32,607 nt of DNA. Source: CAITSH01 sp945892985 (lineage in GTDB: Bacteria > Pseudomonadota > Gammaproteobacteria > Burkholderiales > SG8-39). The position numbers and the translations under genes are program-made. The stretch spans positions 1-32,607 of the forward strand of contig CAMDDU010000048.1 of NCBI GenBank assembly GCA_945892985.1, written 5' to 3'. This document shows, piece after piece, positions 25,129-32,455 of the stretch. The notes under the pieces are model-generated. The model was not told the origin of the DNA, searched no databases, and saw only the letters and a program-made list of their open reading frames with translations. Every line of letters starts with the position of its first letter. Within the stretch, counting starts at the first letter, position 1.

Positions 25129-25536
25129 TTAAACGCTACTGCCGCGGCTGAAAAAGTGCTCCCGCTGCCGCTCCCACTCCATGGGAAACGGCTCCATAAG
25201 GTCTTTCATTGTGAGGTGCGCTGGGTATTTCCCGTCTAGGATGGCCTCCACAAGGGTCGGCGACAGGTAGGCCAAGCGCAGGATGCGGCTGACAAACGAT
25301 GGGTTGATGTTCTCGGATTTGGCTATGTCCGCGATCGAGGCGTGGGTGCCGTCGAACAGTTTGCGATGCCAGCGGTGGCCGCGCGCAATGAGTTTGACCA
25401 TGGTGTTGTCAATGAGCGCTTCACGGCGCTCGATGGCACGCTGTCCGTTGGGCAGCACGATCACGGCCTTGCCGGCACGCCTGCGAAACGTCATGGGGAT
25501 TTTGGTGGTGAGGCCGGCGCGGCCGTCTTGGCTCAT
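25129..25536 (-). CDS. small protein of serine-recombinase modules (orphan)
   Basis: A 135-residue protein of the type found directly after large serine recombinase genes in integrative elements: RRAGKAVIVLPNG near the start, a helix-turn-helix-like centre DGTHASIADIAKSENINPSF followed by VSRILRLAYLSPTLVEAILD, and the ending LMEPFPMEWERQREHFF. The centre probably binds DNA. The frame is open to 25806, but the ATG at 25536 matches the family start. No recombinase precedes it: the upstream frame (25533-25787), whose stop overlaps this start, has no recognisable domain. It is therefore an orphan of a recombinase module or part of a decayed one. Its name in databases is usually hypothetical protein. 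Confidence 0.75.
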   Translation of the reverse strand: MSQDGRAGLTTKIPMTFRRRAGKAVIVLPNGQRAIERREALIDNTMVKLIARGHRWHRKLFDGTHASIADIAKSENINPSFVSRILRLAYLSPTLVEAILDGKYPAHLTMKDLMEPFPMEWERQREHFFSRGSSV

Positions 25537-25783
25537 ACAGCCTCCAGTTCGCGTTCGGGGGCGAGTGTGTCGCGCAGCAGTTTGTTCAGGCCCTGTTCGT
25601 GCCACTGGATGGTCGGCCGCTTCGTGCCTGCATCCGCCCACCGCGCAGGCGAACCAGTTGAGGAACGACCGTGTCCCCTCATGGCGAACCGCAGTGGGTA
25701 TCGCGGAAAGTTCGGACTCCGAAAAGACCAAACTACCAAGAGTTTCCTGTTTCTTGACCCTACAAGATTTTCCCTGACCAACT

Positions 25784-26560
25784 TCAATCGGCCGCAACCA
25801 CCCCACCGAGAAAACTACGGATATTCGTGCTTCTAAACTCCCCTGCGTTCGCCAGCAGCTGATCTTTCAGGGAATCGACCATTTCCTCAGTATTGAACGC
25901 AAGCGGGTCCGCCTCACGCTGATCTTCGTCAAATTGCCATTCCCACCCGCCATCTGTCGCAAGCCACAAGGAATGTTTCTCATCGGGGTTAAGGGCGTCT
26001 ACCGATGGTGAAAGAAGAGAATTGATCGTATCGAGATAGCCATCCCAGAGCAACGACTTCTCGCCTTGCATCTGAACACAGACTTCTTCCCACAAATTTA
26101 CCAGCCCGGAGTCACCACCTGGCTTGCGGCAGTCGGTCATCGCTGCAAGACTGGCGATCGCGCCATCGACAATAGTGGTCGCAATTGCGGCTGCCTGCGG
26201 GGCATTTTTTTCCAGATAATTCTCGTTGGCCAACCCATCAATGTCCTTGTATTGACCTGCCTGCAGAGCCTGAAACACGTCCCCCCACATAAGGTCGGCT
26301 ACTTGTTGATCGGTAAGAGAATCTACCAACCGAGCGGCGGCGCTCATCGAACGACCCTCAACATTCTGGCAAATAAAGTCAGCTATGACATACGGCTCTC
26401 TGCTATTTAACCAACAATCATCAAGCGCAAGAGTCTCCCGAATCGTTCGACTCACGCGCAAAGCATCCTCTTCAGACAGTTCTCCTGTTTCTTCGTCCGC
26501 GAGTTTCCCCAAAGTCTTTTCGAGGACCCACGCCAGTTTGGATTCTAGGTCTGTAGACAT
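25784..26560 (-). CDS. hypothetical acidic protein
   Basis: A 258-residue soluble protein that I do not recognise. It is acidic and helical, with no signal peptide or membrane segment. Visible stretches are LEKTLGKLADEETGELSEED, SLTDQQVADLMWGDVFQAL and a Trp-rich LWLATDGGWEWQFDEDQREA. It begins about 210 bp after the end of the membrane-protein gene on the same strand; a 7-bp hairpin GGCCGCA-CGCT-TGCGGCC lies at 26583-26600 in that gap. Position in the accessory slot between mobility genes suggests cargo, possibly a defence or toxin-related role, but nothing in the sequence shows it. The start ATG at 26560 has only a weak GAGG upstream. Confidence 0.6.
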   Translation of the reverse strand: MSTDLESKLAWVLEKTLGKLADEETGELSEEDALRVSRTIRETLALDDCWLNSREPYVIADFICQNVEGRSMSAAARLVDSLTDQQVADLMWGDVFQALQAGQYKDIDGLANENYLEKNAPQAAAIATTIVDGAIASLAAMTDCRKPGGDSGLVNLWEEVCVQMQGEKSLLWDGYLDTINSLLSPSVDALNPDEKHSLWLATDGGWEWQFDEDQREADPLAFNTEEMVDSLKDQLLANAGEFRSTNIRSFLGGVVAAD

Positions 26561-26770
26561 TTAGCCCGCCTCAGCCCAATGAGGCCGCACGCTTGCGGCC
26601 ATACCGGAAATGACATCAATAGAACTCTTATCAATCGCTATTGTGGGTTATGCAAGTCCATCGTGCAGCACCCGCGCCGACCTTCATCAGTTAACGGGCA
26701 GACTCGATGCGGAGGTTGGACGAGGCTTCATCGTGTTCCGCCTGCCTATTTGGTAAAAAAACTATCGACT

Positions 26771-27391
26771 CTATTCTTTTAAAAATAAAGCAGCGATATT
26801 GGTGATCAGGGTTAGCATTTTTCCCGCAACTGTAAATGCGAGGTAGCCAAGTGGGTACACTACCAAAACGCCTATGACCACGAGGGTGTTTTCGATCGTT
26901 TTCTCCCCCATGCCGACCCAACCTCCGCCCGACGTAATTAAATAGAACCCCGTCAATCCGATTGCCCCGAAGATCACCATAAACGTGACAACAAAGATCG
27001 CAACCCCTCCAGCATTAATAAACACCCGACGCGAAGCGACTGTACGGTCGCTCGTGTTGGTCAGATAGACGAAACCTATCGCAAAAGCCGCCGCCAAGAC
27101 GATTAGCGCGGGGATCGGGTCCCTTGCAGCCCACCGCAAACAGGACATCCAAGCGCTGTATATCCAAACTTCAGGAGTGGTCCCCGCCCATACACCAATG
27201 GCGAAAAGCAGCATCATCAACACAAACAGAAGAATAAAGCTTGAACGTGGGTAGTCTTCGAAGATGAGTTTGACAATGCGCAGCACTTCTTGAAGTCCTT
27301 GCTTCATTAATCTCTGCCAAGTTTCATAGCACCGCTTAAATTTCCCGAATGGGTTAAATTTAACGTGGTTAAAAGTCTCCCCTCTTGCCAT
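26771..27391 (-). CDS. four-helix membrane protein of unknown function
   Basis: A 206-residue protein with a basic N-terminal segment and four hydrophobic stretches: SSFILLFVLMMLLFAIGVWA, PALIVLAAAFAIGFVYL, GVAIFVVTFMVIFGAIGLTG and NTLVVIGVLVVYPLGYLAFT. No family was recognised. It should sit in the inner membrane. The frame starts at 27391, only 10 bp from the ATG of the divergent XRE gene, which leaves no room for two promoters; an internal ATG at 27307 would leave a 94-bp promoter gap with a palindrome and is a good alternative. It may be co-expressed with the acidic protein downstream. Confidence 0.6.
   Translation of the reverse strand: MARGETFNHVKFNPFGKFKRCYETWQRLMKQGLQEVLRIVKLIFEDYPRSSFILLFVLMMLLFAIGVWAGTTPEVWIYSAWMSCLRWAARDPIPALIVLAAAFAIGFVYLTNTSDRTVASRRVFINAGGVAIFVVTFMVIFGAIGLTGFYLITSGGGWVGMGEKTIENTLVVIGVLVVYPLGYLAFTVAGKMLTLITNIAALFLKE
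27353..27364. promoter_or_regulatory. palindrome upstream of XRE regulator
   Basis: GTTAAATTTAAC is a perfect 12-bp palindrome, with related TTAAA stretches on both sides (27335-27341 and 27370-27374). It lies 37 bp upstream of the XRE start and upstream of the internal start of the membrane-protein gene. It is a plausible operator for the XRE regulator. Confidence 0.45.
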
Positions 27392-27401
27392 CCTTTTGTC
27401 A

Positions 27402-27683
27402 ATGCAAAAGGCGAAGGTGAAATTAGGGAGGCCGGCTGGGTCCAGGACATTTGATCCCGATCTAGCGCTTGGCTTTGGGATTGCTACAAGAGAATGCCGA
27501 TTATCTTTAGGCTATTCGCAGGAACACTTGTCTAATCTTGCCCAAGTAGAGAGATCGCATATGGGAAAAATAGAGCGCGGCGAGCATATCCCCAACCTTA
27601 TCCTGATCCTGAAAATTGCCAAGGCATTAGCAATAAAACCCGGAAAATTAGTGGACCGGGCGCTAGAATTAAGTCTTAAATAA
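27402..27683 (+). CDS. XRE-family transcriptional regulator
   Basis: A 93-residue helix-turn-helix protein. The XRE domain spans about residues 25-85: FGIATRECRLSLGYSQEHLS, NLAQVERSHMGKIERGEHIP and LILILKIAKALAIKPGKLVD. Small XRE proteins of this type, opening with KVKLGRPAGSRTFDPDLA, are common in integrative elements and control neighbouring genes. The ATG at 27402 lacks a clear Shine-Dalgarno site; a TTG two codons earlier is also possible. It is divergent from the membrane-protein gene and convergent with the small gene at 27719, with a stem-loop between. Confidence 0.85.
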   Translation: MQKAKVKLGRPAGSRTFDPDLALGFGIATRECRLSLGYSQEHLSNLAQVERSHMGKIERGEHIPNLILILKIAKALAIKPGKLVDRALELSLK

Positions 27684-27713
27684 ATCGCCGTCATCAAATG
27701 ACTTGAGGCGATT
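27683..27713. terminator. stem-loop between convergent genes
   Basis: AATCGCC and GGCGATT pair as an outer 7-bp stem, and GTCAT/ATGAC form an inner stem with a CAA loop. It begins at the XRE stop codon and ends six bases before the stop of the convergent gene. There is no strong T tract, so it may be a weak bidirectional terminator. Confidence 0.55.
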
Positions 27714-27718
27714 CATTC

Positions 27719-28048
27719 TTAAGAGCCAATAACATTCATAAGTGGCTCCGCCATGTTCTGCGCTTGCCGCGCTCTACGACCGCTGCCCGGACGGGGCTGC
27801 TGGTTCTCCAGCTCAATGATCCTGCGCTCCAGTTCTGCGGAGACCAGGACATCACCAATCATCTTCAACACGTAAGCCCGACGGGTACCCTCTTGCGAAG
27901 GTATGCTGCCAGAGTCCATGAGCCGATAGACGGCTGCCAGTTCCAGACGGACGTCGCGCAGGCTTGATAGGTCAATCCGCCTTGAGGTAGGGACAACCTT
28001 TCCGGTAGTGCCGTCAATGGTTTGCAGGTCTGTAGTGTCGGAATTCAT
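27719..28048 (-). CDS. small hypothetical protein of mobile element
   Basis: A 109-residue protein not assigned to a family. After a variable N-terminus it has SRRIDLSSLRDVRLELAAVY and RLMDSGSIPSQEGTRRAYVL, followed by an ELERRIIELE coiled segment and a basic GSGRRARQ tail. The layout suggests a helical DNA- or protein-binding adaptor such as those found beside terminase-like or replication genes in phage-like islands. Its ATG overlaps the stop of the upstream gene (ATGA), so the two are translationally coupled. Confidence 0.7.
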   Translation of the reverse strand: MNSDTTDLQTIDGTTGKVVPTSRRIDLSSLRDVRLELAAVYRLMDSGSIPSQEGTRRAYVLKMIGDVLVSAELERRIIELENQQPRPGSGRRARQAQNMAEPLMNVIGS

Positions 28049-28278
28049 GCGCGCTCTCCAATCAATAACACGGCATTGGTCCCGGCCTGCCGATGCTCAG
28101 AATGCATTCGACTAATAAACACAGCCTCTGGCTCATCTGGAGGGCGCTTAACCACGGTCTGGCCGACCCTTACCCCGGTTAAGTAACCGCCGGGGAAGTC
28201 GATGAAGATGGTTATGTCGGTGTTACCAATTCCGAAAGAACTTTCTAGCCTATCCAATCGCGCGTTCAAACTGTTCAT
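28045..28278 (-). CDS. small hypothetical protein of mobile element
   Basis: A 77-residue protein without recognised family. It starts with a short amphipathic helix (LNARLDRLESSFG) and continues with a beta-rich part, ITIFIDFPGGYLTGVRVGQT. GAGGT lies six bases before the ATG, a strong site. It is coupled to the next gene through an ATGA overlap and lies about 200 bp after the RepA-like gene on the same strand, so it may be part of the replication operon. Nothing more can be said from sequence. Confidence 0.7.
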   Translation of the reverse strand: MNSLNARLDRLESSFGIGNTDITIFIDFPGGYLTGVRVGQTVVKRPPDEPEAVFISRMHSEHRQAGTNAVLLIGERA

Positions 28279-28389
28279 AATTACCTCTTTACGATATTTG
28301 AGGTGCTAGCCATTGAAGTTGAGTTCCGAATTATCAGACGGGGGGCTGGACTAGTTAAAAATTGCGCTAACTCCCAAACAGAGTCACCG

Positions 28390-28413
28390 CAGTCGCCTCG
28401 CCAGCGAGGACTG
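28390..28413. other. stem-loop after RepA-like gene
   Basis: CAGT and ACTG close an outer stem and CCTCG/CGAGG an inner stem around CCAG. A run of GC-rich, GGCGCGCC-containing palindromes follows at 28421-28480. The gap between the RepA-like gene and the small genes is thus full of potential structure. It may attenuate transcription on the minus strand; no T tract is seen. Confidence 0.4.
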
Positions 28414-28480
28414 TGTGCGGCAGGCGCGCGCGGCGCGCGCCCCCCCATACCCCCCAGCGCGGCGCGCCGCAGGGCGCGCC

Positions 28481-29908
28481 TCACTCGGGACCGCTCTGGC
28501 TATCAAGTTGACGCACAGTTGCCGCAGAGTTGACGCACCACCGTTGAGCATCATGCCTAGAGTGATTCCTGTAAGTTTCTTTGTAAATTTTCCGACCCCT
28601 TTCCGCCTCTCTCAGCAACTGCCACAAATCAGATTTCGACATCCCCTTCGGATAACTTTGCTCGTTAAGAAGCATCTTGTATGCGTTATTGGGAGAACTT
28701 TGAGCAGAACTTATCCACTCTCCGCGTTGATAAAACTCATGGAGCATTTGCAATACTGTATTTTCGCGAATTTCGCGGACTGCGTTAAAGGCAGAAATAT
28801 CCGAGACATTTTCGAACTTTTCCTCTTCTAAAACCACCAATCCCCTGTCAAAAACCAAGCTGATCGACTCGATTCTTTTGCTATAGTTGGATTTCTGGTG
28901 CTCGATAGTTAGTCTGCCTTCTTTATCCTCCTTGATAAACAGGCGCGACCGAACGCTATTATTCCAAGCCGTACTACCACTGTATCCTTCGTTGCTGATG
29001 CTTTTAGCGGCTTGCTTGTCAACGTGTGCTAGCAACAACACGGCAGCGTTAGCTTTCCTTGCCATCTGCGCCAGCATCCGAATAAAAGCTCTGACTTGCA
29101 CACGTTTAATTTCATCTGCTCCGTATACATCTGAAGAGTTATCCAAGATGATGACTCGCGCACCTGTCCGAGCAACCGCGTGAATCAGATCTTGCATTGC
29201 TGGCGTAGGCACACCAGTTACAATTGCGCTCTCCTTTTTCTCGATGAATAAAACAGGGTCCCCCTCGCTGGCATCTTGCACGGTCAGATTTTTCGCCAAC
29301 TCTTTAGGATCGATCTTCATGCGGTCACAAATCGTGGCTAGGCGGTTGCGGACGATATGACTGTCGTCCTCTGCGGAGTAAACAAGAACTTTAACCCTTT
29401 GCGATTTCATGCCGAGAAACGGTAGACCCATGGCGAGGCTGGCACCAGCTTGTAAAGACAGCATGCTTTTACTTGTTCCTCCATGCCCCGCCAATAAAGT
29501 AACTACCTTCACAGGCAATATCCCCTCAATTAAGAACTCTACGGGTAGCGATGGATTGTCTTGAATATCAGAAATGCTGATATCTTTAGGTTTTCCTTCA
29601 CCAAGCGTGTCGGGAGAGGATGCTGATGCGAGCGCCGAATAATCCAAGACAGTTGCAGGAGGGGCTAGTGATTGCAACGCCTTAGTGAAATCGCCATTTA
29701 GTTTGAAATCAACGTAGATGTCGAAGGCGTCCCCGCAGCGGTGACCTGAGGCCGTTGCGTGGCCTATCTTAGCTAGCTTATCGCCTATACGCGTATCGGT
29801 AGCGCCTTGAAAACACATCACACGGTGTTCAGCGAATCGCGCCCATGCCTGATCTGCATCCGCGCCGTTGGCTATCAGTGATTTTTCAATATTTTGTTTC
29901 GATTCCAT
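28481..29908 (-). CDS. RepA-like AAA ATPase (replicative helicase type)
   Basis: A 475-residue ATPase of the RepA/KaiC-like AAA group found in plasmids and phage satellites. An N-terminal segment of about 85 residues (LIANGADADQAWARFAEHRV and following) resembles the end of a primase-associated domain. The ATPase core has Walker A GHGGTSKS at 141-148, SAEDDSHIVRNRL, Walker B RVIILDN near 250-256, and LLLAHVDK. Such proteins unwind DNA at the element origin as hexamers. AAGGA lies upstream of the ATG. The alpA-like gene is 126 bp upstream on the same strand, with a stem-loop between. The C-terminus reaches a GC-rich palindromic stretch and its last residues may not be conserved. Confidence 0.85.
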   Translation of the reverse strand: MESKQNIEKSLIANGADADQAWARFAEHRVMCFQGATDTRIGDKLAKIGHATASGHRCGDAFDIYVDFKLNGDFTKALQSLAPPATVLDYSALASASSPDTLGEGKPKDISISDIQDNPSLPVEFLIEGILPVKVVTLLAGHGGTSKSMLSLQAGASLAMGLPFLGMKSQRVKVLVYSAEDDSHIVRNRLATICDRMKIDPKELAKNLTVQDASEGDPVLFIEKKESAIVTGVPTPAMQDLIHAVARTGARVIILDNSSDVYGADEIKRVQVRAFIRMLAQMARKANAAVLLLAHVDKQAAKSISNEGYSGSTAWNNSVRSRLFIKEDKEGRLTIEHQKSNYSKRIESISLVFDRGLVVLEEEKFENVSDISAFNAVREIRENTVLQMLHEFYQRGEWISSAQSSPNNAYKMLLNEQSYPKGMSKSDLWQLLREAERGRKIYKETYRNHSRHDAQRWCVNSAATVRQLDSQSGPE

Positions 29909-30001
29909 GAAGGTTTTCCTTTTTCAGAAAACCAGACAGACGCTTGCGTCGCAATGCAGCACTGGTAAAATCGCCCTAGCGCAGAGCAGCAGAGTCACCA
30001 G

Positions 30002-30034
30002 AGCCGGGCGGCGCAAAATCGCGCTTGCCCGGCT
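30002..30034. terminator. stem-loop after alpA-like gene
   Basis: AGCCGGGC (30002-30009) pairs with GCCCGGCT (30027-30034), and GCGC pairs with GCGC inside the loop. It begins one base after the alpA stop in the direction of transcription. On the plus strand it is followed by TTTACTTT. It probably separates alpA from repA transcription; an origin role is an alternative. Confidence 0.5.
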
Positions 30035-30247
30035 TTACTTTGATTGGTTGATTAGTGCGAAGACGTCACTCGCACGCCAAACCGTCACCCGTGGTGACAG
30101 CTTTATGCTTTTTGGGTAACGCCCGGCCTTCACTCCGCCCCACCACGCCGTAGCGCAGATAGGGATCATTGGAGGGATAGGCGGGATCGCGTCTGGATCA
30201 CCGATAATCTGCGGCAGACGCAGAAAACGGGGGGGATCTGTAGTCAT
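30035..30247 (-). CDS. alpA: AlpA-family excisionase/regulator
   Basis: A 70-residue AlpA-like protein with a MerR-type winged helix: FLRLPQIIG, then PMIPICATAWWGGVKAGRYP, then KLSPRVTVWRASDVFALI. These small DNA-binding proteins promote excision of P4-type islands and regulate integrase. The middle part has an expanded Pro-rich stretch (PDAIPPIPPMIP) instead of the compact loop of E. coli AlpA. It lies between integrase and RepA-like gene, all on the minus strand. The ATG at 30247 has AAAGGG 12 bases upstream. A 31-bp dyad symmetry lies 59 bp upstream. Confidence 0.8.
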   Translation of the reverse strand: MTTDPPRFLRLPQIIGDPDAIPPIPPMIPICATAWWGGVKAGRYPKSIKLSPRVTVWRASDVFALINQSK

Positions 30248-30305
30248 AGAGAATACCCTTTCGGATGTCTCTAGATGTAGCGCGGGTTTTTGGTTATGCG
30301 CGTAT

Positions 30306-30336
30306 CAACTAGAGGGGTGTTAACACTCTCTAGTTG
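30306..30336. promoter_or_regulatory. 31-bp dyad upstream of alpA-like gene
   Basis: CAACTAGAG and CTCTAGTTG are perfect 9-bp arms; the loop contains a second palindrome GTGTTAACAC. Together they make a nearly perfect 31-bp dyad with one extra base on the left arm. It is located between the structured region and alpA, where an autoregulatory operator or excisionase site is expected. Confidence 0.5.
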
Positions 30337-30400
30337 AGTTGAGTTCGACTCTGTAGCGCGTCCCGGGCGTGTGGGAATCGTGGACCGCCTACAGATACCG

Positions 30401-30468
30401 TCCGCCGATTTTATCGGCGGAACCTCTCTTGCGAAGAGGTAACTTATACCTTTCCGGCTGAAAAGGTA
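30401..30468. other. three consecutive hairpins between integrase and alpA
   Basis: Three stem-loops follow each other within 68 bases: TCCGCCGAT/ATCGGCGGA (9 bp, TTT loop), ACCTCT/AGAGGT (6 bp) and TACCTTT/AAAGGTA (7 bp). The 347-bp gap 30248-30594 has no gene. Options are a small structured RNA, a replication or transfer origin, or terminators that insulate integrase. Nothing in sequence decides between these. Confidence 0.5.
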
Positions 30469-30594
30469 CGTGCGAAGAAGGTTACCCCAGTTCTTTAGAG
30501 TCCGTCAAGGACTCGCGCTCATGCGCCGGAATGCGATCGTGAGGTTAAGATTTGAATTCGTCAGATCGACGAGGGCACCCCCCTTGAAAATAAT

Positions 30595-31827
30595 TTACGC
30601 CACTGTCGCGCCACGTATTTGCGTTACCTTGGCGACAGGCTGGATGGTCGCGCAGTAGTCGGCCCATGCTTGCATCAAAAGGGCGCGCTTTTCAATCAAA
30701 TCCCCCCGCCGGTAGGCGGCCTCGATTTTGTCCGGGAGACTGTGGGCTAGGGCATGCTCACAGACCTCGCGGGGGAACGAGTTGGCAACAGACTCCGAGC
30801 ACCAGTCCCGAAAGGTGCTGCGAAAACCGTGTACGGTAATGTCGTTACGCTCCATGCGTCGCAGCACTGCAGTTAGACTCATATTCGACAGCGGCTTGTC
30901 TTTCTTTGTACCGGGGAAAACGAGATCGCCCAATCGAGGCATCTTCCCTAGCAGTTCAACGGCTGCGGTGGGGAGCGGAATGCGATGCTCGCGCCCCATC
31001 TTCATTCGCGACGCCGGGATCACCCACAGCCCAGCGTCAAACTCGGCCCAGGTTGCATTGCGAACTTCGCCCGACCGGGTAGCGGTGAGAATTGCTAACT
31101 CTACCGCTCTGGCGGCAACGCCCTCGCGCTCCCGCAGATCGACCATAAACTTGCCAAGTTCCTGCCAAGGTAGCGCCGGGTGATGTTTTACCTTCGCTAT
31201 TTTATTGGGGCTTGAGAGGAGATTTTCTAAGTGACCACGCCATCGTGCTGGATTGTCACCTTGTCGGAATTTGCTTGTTGTTGCCCAGTTGAGCACTGAT
31301 TCAATCCGCCCCCGCAGCCGGGTCGCTGTTTCGGTCTTGGTCTGCCAGATAGGGTTAAGAATTTTAACTACCAAGTCGGTATCAACCGATGTTACGGGCA
31401 GCTTGCCAATCACGGGGCTGGCGTAGACTTGGATCGTGTTCTCCCACTGACTGATGTGCTTTACATTCTTCCAGCTGCTGCGATGCGCCTCGATGTAAGC
31501 GGCGGCACATTGGTCGAACGTCATCATCTTGGCGCGGCGTAATGCTTCGGCCAGCGTGGTTGTCTCGCGGACTTCTATGGGATCTTTGCCATCGAGCAGC
31601 GTCAGGCGGCATTCCTTCGCCTTTTGACGAGCCTCGGCCAAACTCACGGTGTGTGTAGCCCCCAGCCCCATTTCACGCCGTGTGCCGTGCAGTGTGTAGC
31701 GAAAGACCCAATTCTTGGATTTGAATTTGGATATCTGGAGCCACAGCCCGCCCCCATCTCCGTAGTGGCCTGGAGTTTGTTTTTTGCTAACCCCCAATGG
31801 GGTGAGCTTCTCGATCAACCGCGCCAT
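30595..31827 (-). CDS. P4-type tyrosine integrase
   Basis: A complete 410-residue site-specific recombinase. The N-terminal arm-binding DUF4102-like domain (about 1-85) has GGGLWLQI and GLGATHTVSLAEARQKAKEC. The core-binding domain follows, and the catalytic domain carries R251 (TATRSGEVRN), H333-x2-R336 (HGFRSTFRDW), H362 (ALAHS) and nucleophile Y372 (EAAYRRGD), the full active-site set. It catalyses integration into tRNA 3' ends. The ATG at 31827 is preceded by AGGTGG, which overlaps the TACCCA-type repeat at 31831-31852. The nearest tRNA-end repeat is 136 bp upstream of the start. The gene appears functional. Confidence 0.95.
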   Translation of the reverse strand: MARLIEKLTPLGVSKKQTPGHYGDGGGLWLQISKFKSKNWVFRYTLHGTRREMGLGATHTVSLAEARQKAKECRLTLLDGKDPIEVRETTTLAEALRRAKMMTFDQCAAAYIEAHRSSWKNVKHISQWENTIQVYASPVIGKLPVTSVDTDLVVKILNPIWQTKTETATRLRGRIESVLNWATTSKFRQGDNPARWRGHLENLLSSPNKIAKVKHHPALPWQELGKFMVDLREREGVAARAVELAILTATRSGEVRNATWAEFDAGLWVIPASRMKMGREHRIPLPTAAVELLGKMPRLGDLVFPGTKKDKPLSNMSLTAVLRRMERNDITVHGFRSTFRDWCSESVANSFPREVCEHALAHSLPDKIEAAYRRGDLIEKRALLMQAWADYCATIQPVAKVTQIRGATVA

Positions 31828-31830
31828 GAT

Positions 31831-31852
31831 CTACCCACCTTTCTACCCATGT
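31831..31852 (+). repeat. arm-type-like integrase site, right copy
   Basis: CTACCCA, three variable bases, TTCTACCCATGT, in the same orientation as 528-549 and 19 of 22 bases identical. It lies immediately before the integrase start and 110 bp from the core repeat at 31963. Confidence 0.5.
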
Positions 31853-31962
31853 TGTATGAGCGGATTCTAACGCATGAGATTGACTTCAGTTGAACTATTA
31901 ATTGACTTTTCTCCTATGAGTATAAGTTATTCAGGAAATGTTATCGCCTACGGTTATACGGA

Positions 31963-31977
31963 CACACCTTCCGCCAA
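31963..31977 (+). repeat. putative attR core (tRNA-Ser 3' end copy)
   Basis: CACACCTTCCGCCAA is identical to the tRNA-Ser 3' end at 462-476, with no further tRNA sequence before it. It is upstream of the integrase, so it fits attR. Beyond it, the sequence should be the original chromosome right of the tRNA, or another element. Confidence 0.65.
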
Positions 31978-32007
31978 TTTCGCATCCGGCTTCGTTCAAA
32001 GACATTC

Positions 32008-32286
32008 TCACCGACACTCAGCCCGAATCCTGTCCACGGCCTGACGCCACGCATTAAGTTGCGCGCCGTCCCTCTCAAGAAGTAGGGCAAGCACCTCAAC
32101 TTCCGGGAACCCGGCTCTAGTCAGTTCGTCAAAGTAGTGTCGACCAATTCTTGACACCAAATTCTTTGCGTCTGATTCTGATAATGCCTTTGCCGTTTGA
32201 AGATATTCACGTTTTAGTAGACTAATCTTCTCGCGCCCCATCCGCGTAGGTAAAACCGCAGCATATTCAGCATTGAAATCGTTCAT
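32008..32286 (-). CDS. hypothetical protein in right flank
   Basis: A 92-residue soluble protein that I do not recognise. It is helical, with EKISLLKREYLQTAKALSES, GRHYFDELTRAGFPEVEVLA and LLLERDGAQLNAWRQAV. The ATG at 32286 has AAGG nine bases upstream, so translation is plausible. It lies just outside the putative attR and is followed on the other strand by an IS3-type scrap. It may belong to the host chromosome or to a second element. Confidence 0.5.
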   Translation of the reverse strand: MNDFNAEYAAVLPTRMGREKISLLKREYLQTAKALSESDAKNLVSRIGRHYFDELTRAGFPEVEVLALLLERDGAQLNAWRQAVDRIRAECR

Positions 32287-32377
32287 GGTCGAGCCCTTCT
32301 GGCGATTCAGCGTTAGCGATCAAATCCAAATAAAAAATAGCACCCGTGACCGTGACAAAACAGATCAGACGAACGTC

Positions 32378-32455
32378 TCGGACGCGAAGCGACTGACGGG
32401 ACTGGAGCTTGAGAACTATCGACTGAAGAAATTGCTTGCCGAGTCGATGCTGTAA
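32378..32455 (+). pseudogene. IS3-family OrfA scrap
   Basis: The frame encodes SDAKRLTGLELENYRLKKLL and then AESML before a stop. This is the leucine-zipper-like C-terminal part of IS3-family OrfA proteins, where DAKRLKELEQENARLKKLLA is usual. The N-terminal helix-turn-helix is missing, and no OrfB sequence follows in the remaining 150 bases. It is a dead remnant that marks further insertion activity right of the island. Confidence 0.65.

Larger units (their letters stand above)
462..31977. mobile_element. putative integrative genomic island, tRNA-Ser-anchored
   Basis: The interval is bounded by a 15-bp direct repeat of the tRNA-Ser 3' end (462-476 and 31963-31977), with related TACCCA-repeat sites on the inner side of each copy. 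A complete P4-type integrase, an AlpA-like excisionase and a RepA-like ATPase lie at the right end. The left 24.6 kb is catabolic cargo rich in truncated genes. The alternative is that only the right 7 kb is the element proper, with the left repeat belonging to an older tandem insertion; a second tRNA-like scar at 25095-25122 keeps that possibility open. No conjugation genes are visible, so any transfer would need help from another element. Confidence 0.55.

Noticed and set aside
25533..25787. 84-residue frame whose stop overlaps the start of the orphan recombinase-module protein
   Set aside because: The overlap hints at a coupled gene, but the start is a TTG without a site and no recombinase domain can be seen; left as part of the context.
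28421..28480. GC-rich palindromes resembling a terminator or origin
   Set aside because: They are simple GC alternations with no T tract or iteron; I could not assign a function beyond possible structure.
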